NCBI GenBank assembly: GCA_935421135.1
Contig: OW285188.1
Span: 4,702,733-4,766,732 of the forward strand
Reading direction: 5' to 3'
Length of the DNA stretch: 64,000 nt
Origin: Bugulina stolonifera
Lineage: Eukaryota; Bryozoa; Gymnolaemata; Cheilostomatida; Bugulidae
The notes under the pieces are model-generated. The model was given only the letters and a program-made list of their open reading frames with translations, made no database searches and was not told the DNA's origin. A program made the position numbers and the translations under genes. Of this stretch, positions 35,501 to 46,860 are shown one piece after another. Within the stretch, counting starts at the first letter, position 1. Each line of letters begins with the position of its first letter.

Positions 35501-38035
35501 TTTAGTTAAAGTTTATTATCTTTTATTTAAAAAGTGGAATAAAGAGTACAATTTCCTTGTGATGAGATCATTTCTCAACCTGGACTGTGTCACATGGTGC
35601 GAACATTGTTAAGTCTGGAAACACCCATGCACGCCTGTGGAATCTATACTCACAATGTATATACATGCAGTATGTCTGGGCTGACCAGGGGGACTCGATG
35701 TATGACTTGCTATGCACTGATTGCTTTGGGTAAATTCAATATTATAATTTACAGAAACTAAATTGTTAAAAAGATTCGCCTATTCTATCCACATATTGCG
35801 CTCACAACCTTCTGTCTCGGCTCTCTCCCTGCACCAACCTGTCTGTCCTGTCTATCCCCCCTAACTTTCCTTATAATCAACCATAATTCCCAGGCTAAGG
35901 TTATCCTAATTATTTTCGCTGTAGCACAACCACGCGCATACAATTCATGCCAGTGATCGAAAGTTTCTTGAGCAGTGGATGAAAATAAAGAAATTGTGTA
36001 AGTTGTGACGTTGTGTTTTGTGTTTATATTTCCCCTAGACATATGTAGTCATGTCAGCACCCCACACCAGATGGGAACCGGCAATGAGGGTTTCACTGAC
36101 TTCTAATTTAGGTAGTAGTTATAGATTTTATGTTTTGTAGACAAAAGGCATAGTCAGTAAATGTGAGCCAATTCATTTTTTATTATGCTGCGTATATGTT
36201 ATGCTGTGCCGCACTGTCTAACAGCTCTGTAGCAAGCTGGCGCATACCATATCTCTGTGTGTATGCCTATATAGAGTGTTTGTGTTGGTGATAATGATGT
36301 GCGTCTGATACCCCATCGTTTGCCTTGCTTCATGTTGTCACGCTCGCTATAATCATGTGTGAGGGGTTATACTCTCATGCAAGATGTGCTTATTCTAACA
36401 GTCACTGCAGGGTATTGGAGTGTTTACACTAGGTCTATTTCATTGGTGTAACAGTCACTGCAGGGTATTGGGGTGTTTACACTAGGTCTATTTCATTGGT
36501 GTAGGTTGTGGGAAGTTATCACTGAACCCTGTCAAATTCTTACATTGTCGGATTTTTGTAAAAACCTTTTTTGTCCAATCATTGATCAGCCTTCATTTTA
36601 ATTGTTAGTGTAGAAGAAGCCTATGAGATAGTAATAGTTCCTCCATCCAGAGTCGATGGCATGTAAAAGACAGCCGAGGCTTAGTCATGTTATTGACTGC
36701 TTTTTGCTGTAATCCGAGGAAGACTGTAATCTGACTCTTATAAACCAAATTTATAGATTTATGTTTATACACTTGCATTGGCCCATCAAATAAAATTAGA
36801 TGAATAATTCCATGGCATACCATATTTCATGTTAGAAATACAGAAGTAGTAATGTATCAGAATACTCACTCTGGCTGAATGGCTGACTGACCATTTGGTA
36901 CTATCCTTTTTTAGTATAGCTTTCTTGAGATTTCCCACCAGATGGTTTGGCCACAATTTACTGCAGTGACGAACTCCGCGTGTAGTAGCCAGCACAACCC
37001 CCTTTCCCTATATAATTCAGTGGAATGGATGATCAATGTAGTTGGTCAAAGAGCCATTTTTTCATGAGCAAATTTTGAGTTAACAAACATTCGACGCCGG
37101 TGTACATTTAGCTTGTACTCATCATAGAGTATACTATTTGTTACCCCAAATACTATCATATACTTGTGGATGTATATACAGGGATTTCTATACTTGTATT
37201 ACAGACCGAGCTTACAACTGATAGTAAAATGTACCTGCAATCTGCTTTGTACTTGTGGAATCATTTATACCTCTTCTATTACTTTAGCCCCGAGACGGCG
37301 TGCGGACAGTCATAACGAGCTGCTAGAGCGTAATGTTAGTATTCCTGTTCCACACCATGAGGCTGATCTGGAGAAACACAAATCTGCAATCCAGTAAGTC
37401 TCATATCTCAGTTATTATACCAAGCTCTCTTATATTTCAAGGTCATTTAAAGGTTATTCAATAAAATTTCTAGTCTTTTAGAAATAATCTCGCACTTGGC
37501 AATGACGAATTGAATTATTTACTCTCCTGGAAACTGCAGGCGTTTTTAAACAACAGACTTCGAGCCACTAACATTTGCCTCAGTAATGCAAAGCAAGCTC
37601 CTGTGCATCACTTGACTTATTCTGTCAGAGTTTACTTTGTATTTTAGAATTCTAGATCCTGAACAGGCATACCTGTACGACTTCTATAAGATGACGTATG
37701 CAGACCTCCTTTACAGATGGGGTATGTTAGACGAGCGTGCAATTCTGGTCAAGACTATGCCACCAGAGAGTGACCAGCAAACCTCAACTGTTGCCATCAG
37801 ATGCGGGAATTGCAAGGAAAAACATGGCAGGTCTTGGTGCCAAAACTGCAGTAAAAACCATATGCCAGCACTAGAGTGTGCAATGTGTAGGGCGCGTGTA
37901 AAAGGGCCAGCTACTATCTGTATCAGCTGTCACCATGGCGGCCATTTGCAGCATATGAGAATCTGGTTTCAGATTGAGAATGAATGTCCTACAGGGTGTG
38001 GTTGTCTCTGTTTACAGTACAGTGCAGCAGAATGA
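20615..38035 (+). CDS. WDR59: WDR59, GATOR2 complex subunit, 16 exons, about 1005 aa
   Basis: Scaffold subunit of GATOR2, which opposes GATOR1 in amino-acid signalling to mTORC1 at the lysosome. Exons: 20615-21115, 21501-21933, 24200-24214, 26423-26508, 27137-27268, 28617-28712, 29009-29098, 30172-30411, 30768-30917, 31311-31460, 32063-32311, 33314-33465, 33973-34174, 34996-35023, 37288-37393, 37648-38035. Phase holds throughout; the length is near human WDR59 (974). N-terminal WD40 propeller to about residue 345 (ITDLDWSPHDPNLL, KIHGLDW, SVKFWDY, FVGHSDVV, YQLVTWSRDNTLRL); acidic linker; RWD domain about 455-560 (ISFPDNYPDGVAPTFRF); conserved C-terminal half (IPYPRTCGATFC, WATQPFGRP, IGDIQTLSM, LLYRWGMLDERA); Cys/His-rich RING-like end from about 929 (RCGNC, CAMC, CISCHHGGH, ECPTGCGCLC). 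Least certain: the 15-nt and 28-nt exons and the weak GTCTGG donor after 29098. Confidence 0.93.
22087..22247. repeat. Two adjacent GTTGTC mini-hairpins
   Basis: At 22087-22136 the arms are GAGTTGTCTTCTTCTC and GAGAGGGGACAACTTC. At 22200-22247 the arms are GGAAGTTGTCCCCTTTC and GGGAGAGGACAACTTT. The two share their sequence pattern and each folds on itself, and the pair could also fold together. Confidence 0.65.
24200..24214 (+). other. WDR59: 15-nt microexon of WDR59 (candidate)
   Basis: GGATCAGCTCCTCAG lies between TATCACAG and GTGAGA. It joins in phase between exons 21501-21933 and 26423-26508, adding five residues (GISSS with its neighbours) in the loop before YQLVTWSRD. Because 15 is divisible by three, skipping it also keeps the frame, so it could be alternative or a false call. 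Confidence 0.55.
24426..24570. mobile_element. Foldback element with perfect 9-bp target duplication
   Basis: ACAGTTGGG occurs at 24426-24434 and 24562-24570, flanking a 127-bp palindromic element. Its arms carry GTTAGAAACAGGGCGTTTCG and, inverted, GGAACGTCCTGTTTCTAAC. It shares the AGAAACAGG(A/G)CGTT core with the elements at 7407 and 26755. A 9-bp duplication is typical of Mutator-like transposons; class is inferred from that only. Confidence 0.7.
26520..26745. repeat. Trinucleotide (AGT/GGT) low-complexity tract, WDR59 intron 4
   Basis: About 225 bp of imperfect AGT repeats with interspersed GGT, AGC and AAT, beginning about a dozen bases after the donor at 26508. It is open in several frames on both strands (poly-Ser, poly-Val, poly-Leu), which is a composition effect. 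A foldback element follows immediately. Confidence 0.9.
26746..26997. mobile_element. Foldback element, 234 bp, with perfect 9-bp target duplication
   Basis: CTGCAATAA occurs at 26746-26754 and 26989-26997. Inside, the left arm carries GACAGTTCGAAACAGGACGT and GGACAGTTCAAAACCAC; the right arm carries the complements AGTCCGGTTGTGTTTTGAAC and GAACTGTCTTTTTCGAAA. The centre is a very AT-rich stretch of about 100 bp. It is the longest of the three related copies and may be closest to a parental element. Confidence 0.7.
28195..28410. repeat. 18-bp GTAC-rich minisatellite, WDR59 intron 5
   Basis: About five regular 18-bp units of CTACAGTACCGTACAGTA, followed by shorter, more irregular CAGTACTAACAGTACC units. 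Each unit is largely self-complementary around GTAC, so single strands could fold. Confidence 0.85.
29147..29232. repeat. 22-bp tandem repeat, 4 copies, WDR59 intron
   Basis: Four units starting CTGCATCCTATATCACC begin about 50 bp after the exon ending at 29098. The repeat keeps the exon's frame open, which makes the true 3' edge of that exon harder to see. Confidence 0.85.
30425..30612. repeat. Degenerate ATGTATGCCAGT minisatellite, WDR59 intron
   Basis: Units of about 18-22 bp with ATGTATGCCAGT and GTACATG words follow directly after the RWD exon. Copies vary in length and sequence. Confidence 0.75.
31950..32050. repeat. About 22-bp tandem repeat upstream of a WDR59 exon
   Basis: Repeated CTGTCTATATTATACATAC units end about a dozen bases before the acceptor at 32062, so the array occupies the branch-point region of that intron. 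Confidence 0.75.
32541..32820. mobile_element. Near-perfect palindrome of about 280 bp: inverted pair of tRNA-like SINE units
   Basis: Left arm about 32541-32674 and right arm about 32687-32820 are reverse complements with only a few mismatches, around a short loop near GTTCTGTTC. Each arm has a pol III B-box-like GGGTTCAAACCCC next to TAGGCGATTAGGTGCCGTAG, similar to the sequence at 58655-58715. A tRNA-derived short repeat inserted or duplicated in inverted orientation explains it. It lies inside a WDR59 intron, so the pre-mRNA would carry a long double-stranded stem. Confidence 0.75.
36397..36503. repeat. Direct duplication, 53 bp x 2, WDR59 intron
   Basis: Two adjacent copies of a 53-bp segment beginning AACAGTCACTGCAGGGTATT differ at only one or two positions, so the duplication looks recent. 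It lies in the 2.3 kb intron between exons 34996-35023 and 37288-37393. No missing exon is evident there. Confidence 0.85.
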
Positions 38036-40337
38036 CACCTCTACGTCTACATTTAGATAGATTATTTATAGTATTATTTTTTTATCATAATTATAGCAAA
38101 CTGACCTCAGTTCTGACTCGCCTCTGAGTATAAAATACTTATTTTGTTATTATTGTTGTTACAACTTTATTTATCTTTACATTCACAATTGAAATAGAGC
38201 AATACTGTTATAAAATATACATATCCATTCTGTATTACACTTTCAACAGAAGTAGTGTTTAAGTAGGGAGTAGGTTGTTCTGTGACTCTCCAAGTACGAG
38301 TTAGTAATAGTTAAACAATAGACCAGGTTAGCTACCAGCAAGAAGGTAGATTTTGATAACTCAAGAAAATATAGGTATAAAATTACTGAATAATTAGTAC
38401 AAAATCATGAATAAATTATTCTTAGTTGCGTTTCCAACTAGTAAAGAATAAAATGCCACAACTGTTCAATTCTGTGTGCTGCTTATTCCGTGAATGAAGA
38501 GAAGTTACCTCCCCTCATGACATGTGGCAATAGTAACTGACCAAAAAAACTAAACACTATCACATAATAGAATGTATAATAATTGTTAAAACAAGGCATG
38601 TAAATATTGTAACCAATAAAATCATGGAAAATTAATCTTCCTATAACAAGTATGTGTATATAACATACAAACACATACGAGCACTAACTCCAGTAACTTA
38701 TGTAGCCGACCTGCATAGCCTATTTCTAGACACTATTTTATATTACAATGGGCTATAAATATTATGTACCTGAAGTTATGCCCCCAATATAAAATGTTCA
38801 AATATGAATCGAGTATAAACATTGCATATAAAAGTAAGATGTACATAGTTAGTATCCCAGAATCGTCCATCGCTGCAGTATAATACTAACTGTTTCTATT
38901 ACATACTGTTATATAGAATGTAATTTGTAGACTTTACTTGTCCAGTAAATTATAGCTTGGGCACAGTTCTCAAGTGTTGACCATCACCTATTCTGTCCAC
39001 TATCCACATGAGTATGGTAGATTTGAGTAGTAGAAATAATACCGAGTCCACTATTGAGCCACTATACATATGCTACAAAATCAAAAAGGTGTTAAATATC
39101 TAGAAGTACACTATCTCCTACCAACGTAATGTCACCTTACTTTTTTTGTAAAAAATGATACCATGACCAACTGTAAAATAATATCACAAAAATAAATGCA
39201 TGTATTGTATGACAATGAGTAGGAGAGACCGTGCATCTGTACAATTAGCATAACCCAGTTGTAGAACCCCCCTATTCTAGTATCCTAGGAGACATGCATA
39301 CTAGCGTTGCTAAACTAAAGAGCCAGGTCTCTCTCTGTGCAATGTATGACTATGGAGGAAGCCGTAGCCCTACAACATACTACATATGCAACAGGCTTAA
39401 TTGTTATCCAAGTTTTTTATCCTAAAAATTGAGTTACATTATCCATGAACATTGCATAGACATCGATATAATTATAATCTCCCAACAATGTACGTAAGTG
39501 AGAGCACAACTCCTATCAGGGCTAACAACAAAGCACAACTTTCCACATAGCACTGCTGCAGCACTAGTAATATACATCTGAATATGAATGATGCAGGTAT
39601 TGTGGGAACAGGAAATGGCAATTACTACCCCATAATGCACTGTAAGCATCCATTCTACGCTACAGGGTGGATAAACTAGATACATACTCTGGTAGGAGCT
39701 CAATATAATCTGCACACAATCTGATCAGAAATAAATAAAACAGTGTCAAGTGAAAAACAATTACATAGAAGTCTGTGAGCTCATTTTCAACATTACTATA
39801 GTGCCTGTCAAGTTCTTCTGATTAGGCTGGGTGGCCATTTTGGGTGGAGGATCAAAATCTAGGACTGAAATGAGGGAGGCCCCTTACTGAGACCCTGGCA
39901 GCCAAACTCAAGGTTACCGAGTGTGAGAGGTATAATTGATCAGCCTATTATATAAGCAGGTATGAAAGTACTAACTTAGGAACTTAGGAATAAATATTTC
40001 AGCCCATCCCATTGGTAAATAGATATTTAAAATGCAAGCTGAGCTGTAAAGGATTAATTCCCCAAATTGATTTTTTGAAAAGTATTATTGACTTGAAAAT
40101 GGAGCTCACAGAAACCCATTAGATGTGAAACATAAATCATGGTTTATACTTGAATCCATTAGCTGGCACTTAGCTGGAGTAGACAGTCACTGCTGTCCCA
40201 CTAACTTCAGTGTCTGCCGATGGATTCAAGTGAGAAGCAAACACAAATCAAAGTGGCAGAAAGAACACAACTCTTCATTCCATACCCAGTATTAATAACT
40301 AGCAGGTGCTTTACCAGACAAGGCAGCCAGTGGTTGG
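38036..40337. other. Convergent spacer between WDR59 and SH2B
   Basis: Holds the 3' UTRs of both genes. AATAAA words on the + strand at 38410 and 38447 could serve WDR59. A hairpin near 40149-40232 is listed separately. I see no coding exon. Confidence 0.55.
40149..40232. repeat. Hairpin with 23-bp arms
   Basis: ACTTGAATCCATTAGCTGGC on the left faces GCCGATGGATTCAAGT on the right, with an inner stem around CTTAG and AGTGTC. It lies about 100 bp downstream of the SH2B stop codon and is probably transcribed in the 3' UTR of one of the converging genes. Confidence 0.5.
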
Positions 40338-43300
40338 TTAGCTTGCGTATGGTAGATTAGGTAATACATGGGAGTACTTATTGGCGTGTGTAGCAGGTGC
40401 TCTGATATCACCACAAGTGCTAAGGTTAGTATTGGCTGAAGCAGAGTGTGAGTCACTATCTAGAATAGCAGAGCTTGTAGGGAACTGCTGACCAGGTGCT
40501 GGTGGTGCTGCCTCCATTGACAGGTGCTCAAGACTCTCAGTCCTCATCCTCACGCTGCCGCTGTGCCGAGGAGAGAAACCATTATGGTTGGTTACGGAAG
40601 ATGCGATAACAAAGTCTGTAAGGGTAACGTCTGAGGACCCACCCGACTCCAGCGGTATGGGGTGGGTACGAAAGTGTTCCAACATATCAAATATAGTCTG
40701 GAACCAGAGATGCTGCACTCTACACTGCCCCTCGTTGTTTATGGTCATCCGCAGGTGCTACAGTTATATGATAGTGACATAGTAAAGCAGAAACCTGCAT
40801 GTAGCCTATGCTAGCGAAATTGATACAATAATAAAGAACCGTGATTGTAATGTGGAGTTGTCATGACTTTCATAATGAGAAGATAACTCTTTACAGCCTA
40901 TCAATACTTCCTATGTGTGCTAACAATTTCTGCACAAGATATAAAGGAGCAAGCAACGACATGCTGTCTATGTGTTGTATGCTCACCTGACTTTCTTGTT
41001 TGTAAAGTATCAACCAAACAGTCAATCATTAGCAATTGCTTTGGTGGAAAAAAGGAAGCAATGTAGATATTGGCACGGCCATCAGTTGACCACTAGTTGA
41101 TTGAACTATAAATACATGTAGCTAAAAACACTCTGGCCAACCCATGGTATGCCCTCAATATCCCACGCAATCACCAATGATGTGGCCAGCTAACAGTCAC
41201 CATAACCAGGTAAATTCATACTTAATACATTGAATACCAAGCTCACCTTTGCACGACCTTGAAAATTAAATGTTAGGACAAATTCTCCTTTACGAGTTTC
41301 ACTCTGACGTACGAGAAAGAACCCGTGGCCAGCTTGACCTTGCTGCAGGACGAGGTGGGCGGCATCCATGCGAGAGAAAGTGCCGTGAAACCAGGGGAAT
41401 TCCCTCAGATATAGTTCTATATTCTCTAAGACGTTCAAGTCCATAGCTACAGATAAACATACCAGATAATATACATGGCATTATCAGCAGTGTACCATAC
41501 ATAGGACACCAAACTGAAGTAACTAACTGGTTTGTATTACTTGGTCTAATGTGATTGGATGCTTGAGGTGGAAACGCAGAGATACTAACAAGTCCCAAGT
41601 TGAATATAGTTAGTATAGACTATAGATAGTAGACCAACTACTGCCTATGGTAGAGATTAAACAGTTACTGAAATAACACTCACCACAAAAGTAATTATCA
41701 ACCAGTATTTAATTAATATGTATATTAATTGTTTCCTGCAATAGAAAAGTACTGAGAGCTAAACCTTAGCTAAACAGTTAGCAGTAGTTGCAGTTGTAGT
41801 AGGCTCAGGCAAAGGGTAATATTATATACATGTACATTATTACATGTAGATATGACAAGGAGTATAATTTCAAACTTCATAAAATATAAAAACTAACTCC
41901 ATAAAATCCATTTGTAATAAAATATCTGGTATTCAAGCCCCATGCCAAGTGAATATCACAGATGAAATGTGTCAGATTGAAGTATTCAGTACTAAACAAT
42001 GGTGCCTTCATTGAGCTGGAGTAGAGGAATGCAGTACAGAATAACTGTGTGCAACTTACTGTCTAGTTATGTACATGTACTATTTAATCATGCTATAATA
42101 CAATAATATTATGATTAGACAATACTATTATATGAAATGTAATTTACTAGCGCTGTTTATTTATGTTTATATTTATATATCTACAGATAGCCTTTCACAC
42201 CCTTACATCATAATAACACTCTTACATAACTACTAATCATCTGGTAATATAATTATCTACATAGTGTGTACATAAAGGTGTAATATTATAAGGTAGATAC
42301 CACTGCAATACTTTGATAGTAAGTAGATATGAAGTAATACATTGTCAATATGATAACATTTCCTAATCACCTCACTATACAGGTGCTTATCAAACAATTA
42401 GAATACTATCTGTAACCTACTGGCTCCTTCAAACATGTAGCTACTAATAGCAGATACCCAGCATGTCTCTAACCTAACCCTACCCGGAGATACTAGCCAA
42501 TGACCATGGAGACACTTCTTTATGTGTCACTTAGCATACATATAGAACACACTGTACAGTATTTACATGGTAACTCACCTTGTGTGTTGTTTGAGTCAGG
42601 GGGATGAATGGGGGAGGGCACAGCAGAGGAAGATATGGGGTAGCTGCCCCGGGCAGGGGACCGTGGTGGTATCTCAGGGGGAGGGGCTGTCCTGTCAGAG
42701 AAACCGTACTGTCCGTTAGAACTGGAGAATGAGGTCATCAAATCGGGATGGTGGGGGTGGTCCATCATCGGCCCGCTTTCTGACTGTGTTCTACATACAG
42801 TGAGTGTCATGTAACTATTAGTGCTTTCACAACATCTCGGTGGAACCGTTCGCGAATTTAAGTGACAAAATGGACGCCTGGGTTAGGTTGAAAGGGTAAG
42901 GAACCAGCCAACCATCTTTAGTCTATCGACACACTTGGATTTCCCTCAAAAAATGTCTTCTTGCATTTTGCTAAGAACCAAGTTGGCCAATGACTGGAAC
43001 TTTGGTGGCAAAGATGGTAATCCTATTCCAAGGGTTTATATAGTACCTACTGTAGGCCTTTTACTATGAAAACATAGATGTATATATATATATGAATTAG
43101 TGCTAGCGTATACCACATATGCATAGGCTATATCAAATAGGCCTACTGGACTATGGTGGTATATCTACATGCAAATGCATGTCTGTAGGCATACATTTAG
43201 GACTATTGTGGACAGAGTGGGCTGGTACAGTGTATGTGAATAGGTAACAAATACATACAAAGAGATTGCAAGCAAGGCCAACACGCTGTTACATGATACA

Positions 43301-45961
43301 CAACATGTGTTACCACACAGCGACGCCTTACTGTCCCAAGGCTGCTATTACATAGCAATAACACAGTAGGTAGAGCTAAAGTAGGTGACACCCACCTAGA
43401 ATGTTCCTCAGGCATACACTGACGAATATGTCCCAACCAGCTCCTCAGGTCACTGGCATTATTAGCTTCAAACACGTAGTCGTGAGTATTGGATGCCTGT
43501 AATAGAATATTCATACAATGATATGGCATAGTAAGTCGTAGTGGGTAGCTGGTAACAGGCCTACAGCAAATACATTGATAATATTATATCATTACGTATC
43601 AAATTCCAATTAAATAGCCACTAAATCAAGGGGATGTCACATTTCATGAATCGGTGCATACACTAGCAATGTACTTGTATAACTGAGCAAGGTGATGGAG
43701 ATAGCTAGGATGGTACTATTATAGTATTGATTACAGAGTATTTGGGGTACACTGTGCTAGTCCATAGCATCATTGTATACCTTATACCTTCCTATCTATG
43801 CACCTGTGCCATATGGTGCAGTGTCCGTGCCATAAAAACAGCACTAAATGGTCTTTGATGATAGAAATGTACTAACAAAAGAAACAAAAATAGTTTCAAG
43901 TCACCAGCTAATGACAAACCAAACATCGTTACAAAAATCATATCAGTTGATAGCATCAACTAGTAGCACAATAAACATTCAACTAACTGATTGAAAAGGA
44001 TATCAATGTATCTCCCCTATCCCTTTGAGGGGGTGTCTATTTCTTCAAGTTACAAGTCTAGAAGCTTGTTATTATACTGATCTGTATGTCAATACACTAT
44101 GCTACTAATTACTAATTATAAATGGGTACAAAAAAGTGGAGTAGATCAACAGCTGCCTTGCATACATCACAAGTAGCATGTCTATCAGCTTAAACCCAAG
44201 AGAGATGAAGCTAATGAAATAGAGAAAACAAGCCATAAGAACTAAACCTTATTTATTTTTTACTTTACTATTTTATTTTATATTATTCTATATACTGATA
44301 AGATATGGGATAACTAGTAATGTGCAATAACTAGCTAGGTAAGTCTACTATGGGTTCACTAATCATGATTGGACATAATATATTAGTAGCCTATAATTCC
44401 CTAGCTTATTTATAATCGGACAACAATAAGAGGGCCTACAATGTTCATGTTTAGCAGTTAATAGAATGTTAGTTTGGGCCACAGTCCAACTGTAGTGGTA
44501 GTAGCCAGTGAGTAACACCCTTAGAGAATGAGAAGGGACATCTAGACTGCCTGAATGTTGTACACTATTACAATAAACTGTGGAACTCGTGTGAATTAGC
44601 TTACCCTCGACTCTTACTATAAAAATATTTTACTACATGTAGGCCTATATGGGTCGAGAGCATAACCCTGCTTCATTAGCCTACCTTCAACACAAAAGTG
44701 TGTTCTCTGTCGGGCATTTCCAAAGCTGTAGTTTCTCTACATTTATTTAGCATTGAGCAGTATAATCCAGCCTTGGGCTTGCTATTCTGTAATTAGAAGG
44801 AAATACTGTACAGATTAAGTATTTATCCTCTTCTTAGTAGCCTACACCATAGCAGATCAACACTATCAACGCTATAGGCTTAGGCCTACAACATGAGGGA
44901 CTAAGCTAGCAACAGATATTGTAGGTCTGGAAAACACCAACCAACATCAATGCTGGTATGAGGTTATCCTAAAATTTATCATTGTAGGCCTATATGGACA
45001 CTGTTATTTGGGAGCCCACAAATGTTTGGTATATGACTTTGCAATGGACCACTTATAAAAATATAATATCCAATTAGCCTATATGACAACTCAGATATGA
45101 CCCAAAGTAGGCCTAGGCCTAAGGTATGTGACATGCAATCAAAATAAACCTGTACTTTTCAATAACATTTGGTCTTATACCAGGTTTCTTCCTACCGTTA
45201 TCTCATGTAGGCCTATATAATTACATGTAGGCTACAATACATCTCTAGGCCTTTAGGCTGTTGGCGATCTTTAAGGATTAATAATGGCTCGAATAACACC
45301 AGCAAATACCAGATTAGTTCATTAAAAACTACGTATCTTATCAACTCACCTTTGGCGGTGCATAAAATTCCAACAAATATCCTGAAGGATTATTCACTAA
45401 TACTAGCCGGCATTTCTCCCACTTGTGGTCTCCAGATGACCCATTCTCTACCAAACGAGAGACGATTCCCTCCTTTTTGATATTGCCCCGTTGTTTTGAC
45501 GATTTTGATCGATGACTATGATGCTCGTCATCAGGTGTAGATTCTTTCGAATTAGTTTTCTTTGGCTTACGAATTGACAGCCGTCTTAAAAAAGATCGGG
45601 CTCTCGATTGTTTTTGTGAATCAACATCTGTTGATGAGCTTGGAGAGCTTCTGTCATGAGAGAAAGGTTCTACTGATGGGTAGCTTCTATATCCATCCCG
45701 AATAGGCTGACCTCTTTCAATGCACCGATAAAAATCGTTCTGCAAGCAGTCAATGAAGCTTTGCAGAAAAGTACTTGCAGTGTCTCTCACGCTAAGATCA
45801 GGATTGTCCCTTAAATATGTGCGAAAATTAATATAAAATTCTGATGCAGCAACAGCTCCTTGTTCTTCACAGAACTCCGACCAATGAAGAGGTTCGGGGT
45901 GACTCTGACTGTGATTAAAACTGTGCCCGTTTTGATTTTCGTAAATGGGTCGACCTGCCAT
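40338..45961 (-). CDS. SH2B: SH2B-family adaptor, 6 exons, 548 aa
   Basis: Adaptor that binds activated receptor tyrosine kinases and JAKs; family members are SH2B1, SH2B2/APS and SH2B3/LNK. Exons from the 5' end: 45350-45961, 44685-44786, 43396-43496, 42579-42790, 41247-41446, 40338-40757, with continuous phase. N-terminal dimerization segment about 25-75 with regularly spaced aromatics ([27 protein letters not shown]); basic stretch [16 protein letters not shown] domain about 165-270 ([49 protein letters not shown]); Pro/Ser-rich linker; SH2 about 355-460 ([58 protein letters not shown]). The C-terminal tail has two tyrosines, the first in [10 protein letters not shown] single invertebrate SH2B cannot be assigned to one vertebrate paralogue from sequence alone. 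Confidence 0.93.
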
Positions 45962-46250
45962 TTTTATCTCATGCTCTTCTAAAAAGAAGACTGTCTTGTC
46001 ATAAGCTCATGAAAGAAAATATGTTTGACGTGAAAGAGTTGTGCGATAATCGGGATAATTCACAAGCAAAAAATGCTGACACATACCAAAGCGATGGTGG
46101 GAAAAAAGTACATGTATAGCTAAGTAAAAACAAAAATCACCATAGACAAAACCAGTTGTTTATGTACTAAAGGCGCGCGTGCGTAATCGGAAGTAAAGTT
46201 CTCATGTCAAGGTCAATGCCTTTTAAAGTTTTCCGATTTAATAAAAATTT
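45962..46250 (-). promoter_or_regulatory. Likely SH2B promoter / 5' UTR
   Basis: Immediately upstream of the SH2B start codon. A CpG-dense patch (GGCGCGCGTGCGTAATCGG, 46172-46190) stands out in this AT-rich region and is followed by CGGAAGT at 46188-46194, an ETS-factor-like core. The patch lies about 210-230 bp from the ATG. Promoter assignment is inference from position and composition. Confidence 0.4.
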
Positions 46251-46301
46251 GGAGTTGTCTTTTTACATTCGGCTAGTTACAAAGGTAGGACAACTTTAGT
46301 T
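46248..46301. repeat. GTTGTC-type mini-hairpin
   Basis: Arms GGAGTTGTCTTTTTACA and GTAGGACAACTTTAG, weaker than other copies. Member of the GTTGTC/GACAAC hairpin family. Confidence 0.5.
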
Positions 46302-46620
46302 TTAGAAATAAAGAGCAAGAATGATGCGCACTATACAATGTTGTTGGGGACTGTGTTGTTTAGGAGAGGAGAGGGGAGGGACTGACAGTGAAAGAAATGC
46401 ATGCATATATGTATCTGTATCGGGTCCCTAGACCTGAGGAAGAAGAGGCGACCTTTTGCAAAAAAATATGCCTGACATTTTACCACAATATTGGTTCAGT
46501 GGAGGTGCTAACATTGGGAACCAACATGTTGTGCCATGACAGAATACCAAATCTAACCTAACAACTTGTTGCTCTCTTGACAACTATCAAGATTTTCCAG
46601 TTAGCGATTAACTACATGTA

Positions 46621-46710
46621 TGTTGTTGTGTGAGTGTCGGAGAAAATATTGGGCGTGAAATTGGAATTCCAATTTCACGCCCAAAATTGTTCCAACACTT
46701 ACACAATATA
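46621..46710. repeat. Palindrome with perfect 36-bp core centred on GAATTC
   Basis: The core at 46649-46684 is an exact inverted repeat (TTGGGCGTGAAATTGG then its complement). Imperfect pairing continues outward (GTGTGAGTGTCGGAG facing TTCCAACACTTACAC), giving arms of about 40 bp with no loop. It is probably a foldback element. Confidence 0.75.
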
Positions 46711-46774
46711 TAGGATTAGGATTGCTATTATATATTCCAATACTTGTGCCATGATCCCTATTTTCTCAATTGAA

Positions 46775-46860
46775 GGATATCAGTCCGTTACTTGGCCTAG
46801 TGGGGCTTTCAAATTCCTGGGTTCGAATTCCAGGTGGCAGCCAACCTATTAAATGCTGGT
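46775..46860 (+). mobile_element. tRNA-derived SINE-like sequence
   Basis: TGGCCTAGTGG matches the pol III A-box consensus and, about 28 bp on, GGTTCGAATTCC matches the B box, followed by a T-arm-like stem (CTGGG/TCCAG) and CCA-like GGCAGCC. The acceptor stem and anticodon arm do not pair, so this is not a functional tRNA. A tail with little structure follows. Confidence 0.55.

Noticed and set aside
46775..46860. Functional tRNA gene
   Set aside because: A and B boxes are present but acceptor and anticodon stems do not pair, so it is better explained as a SINE.
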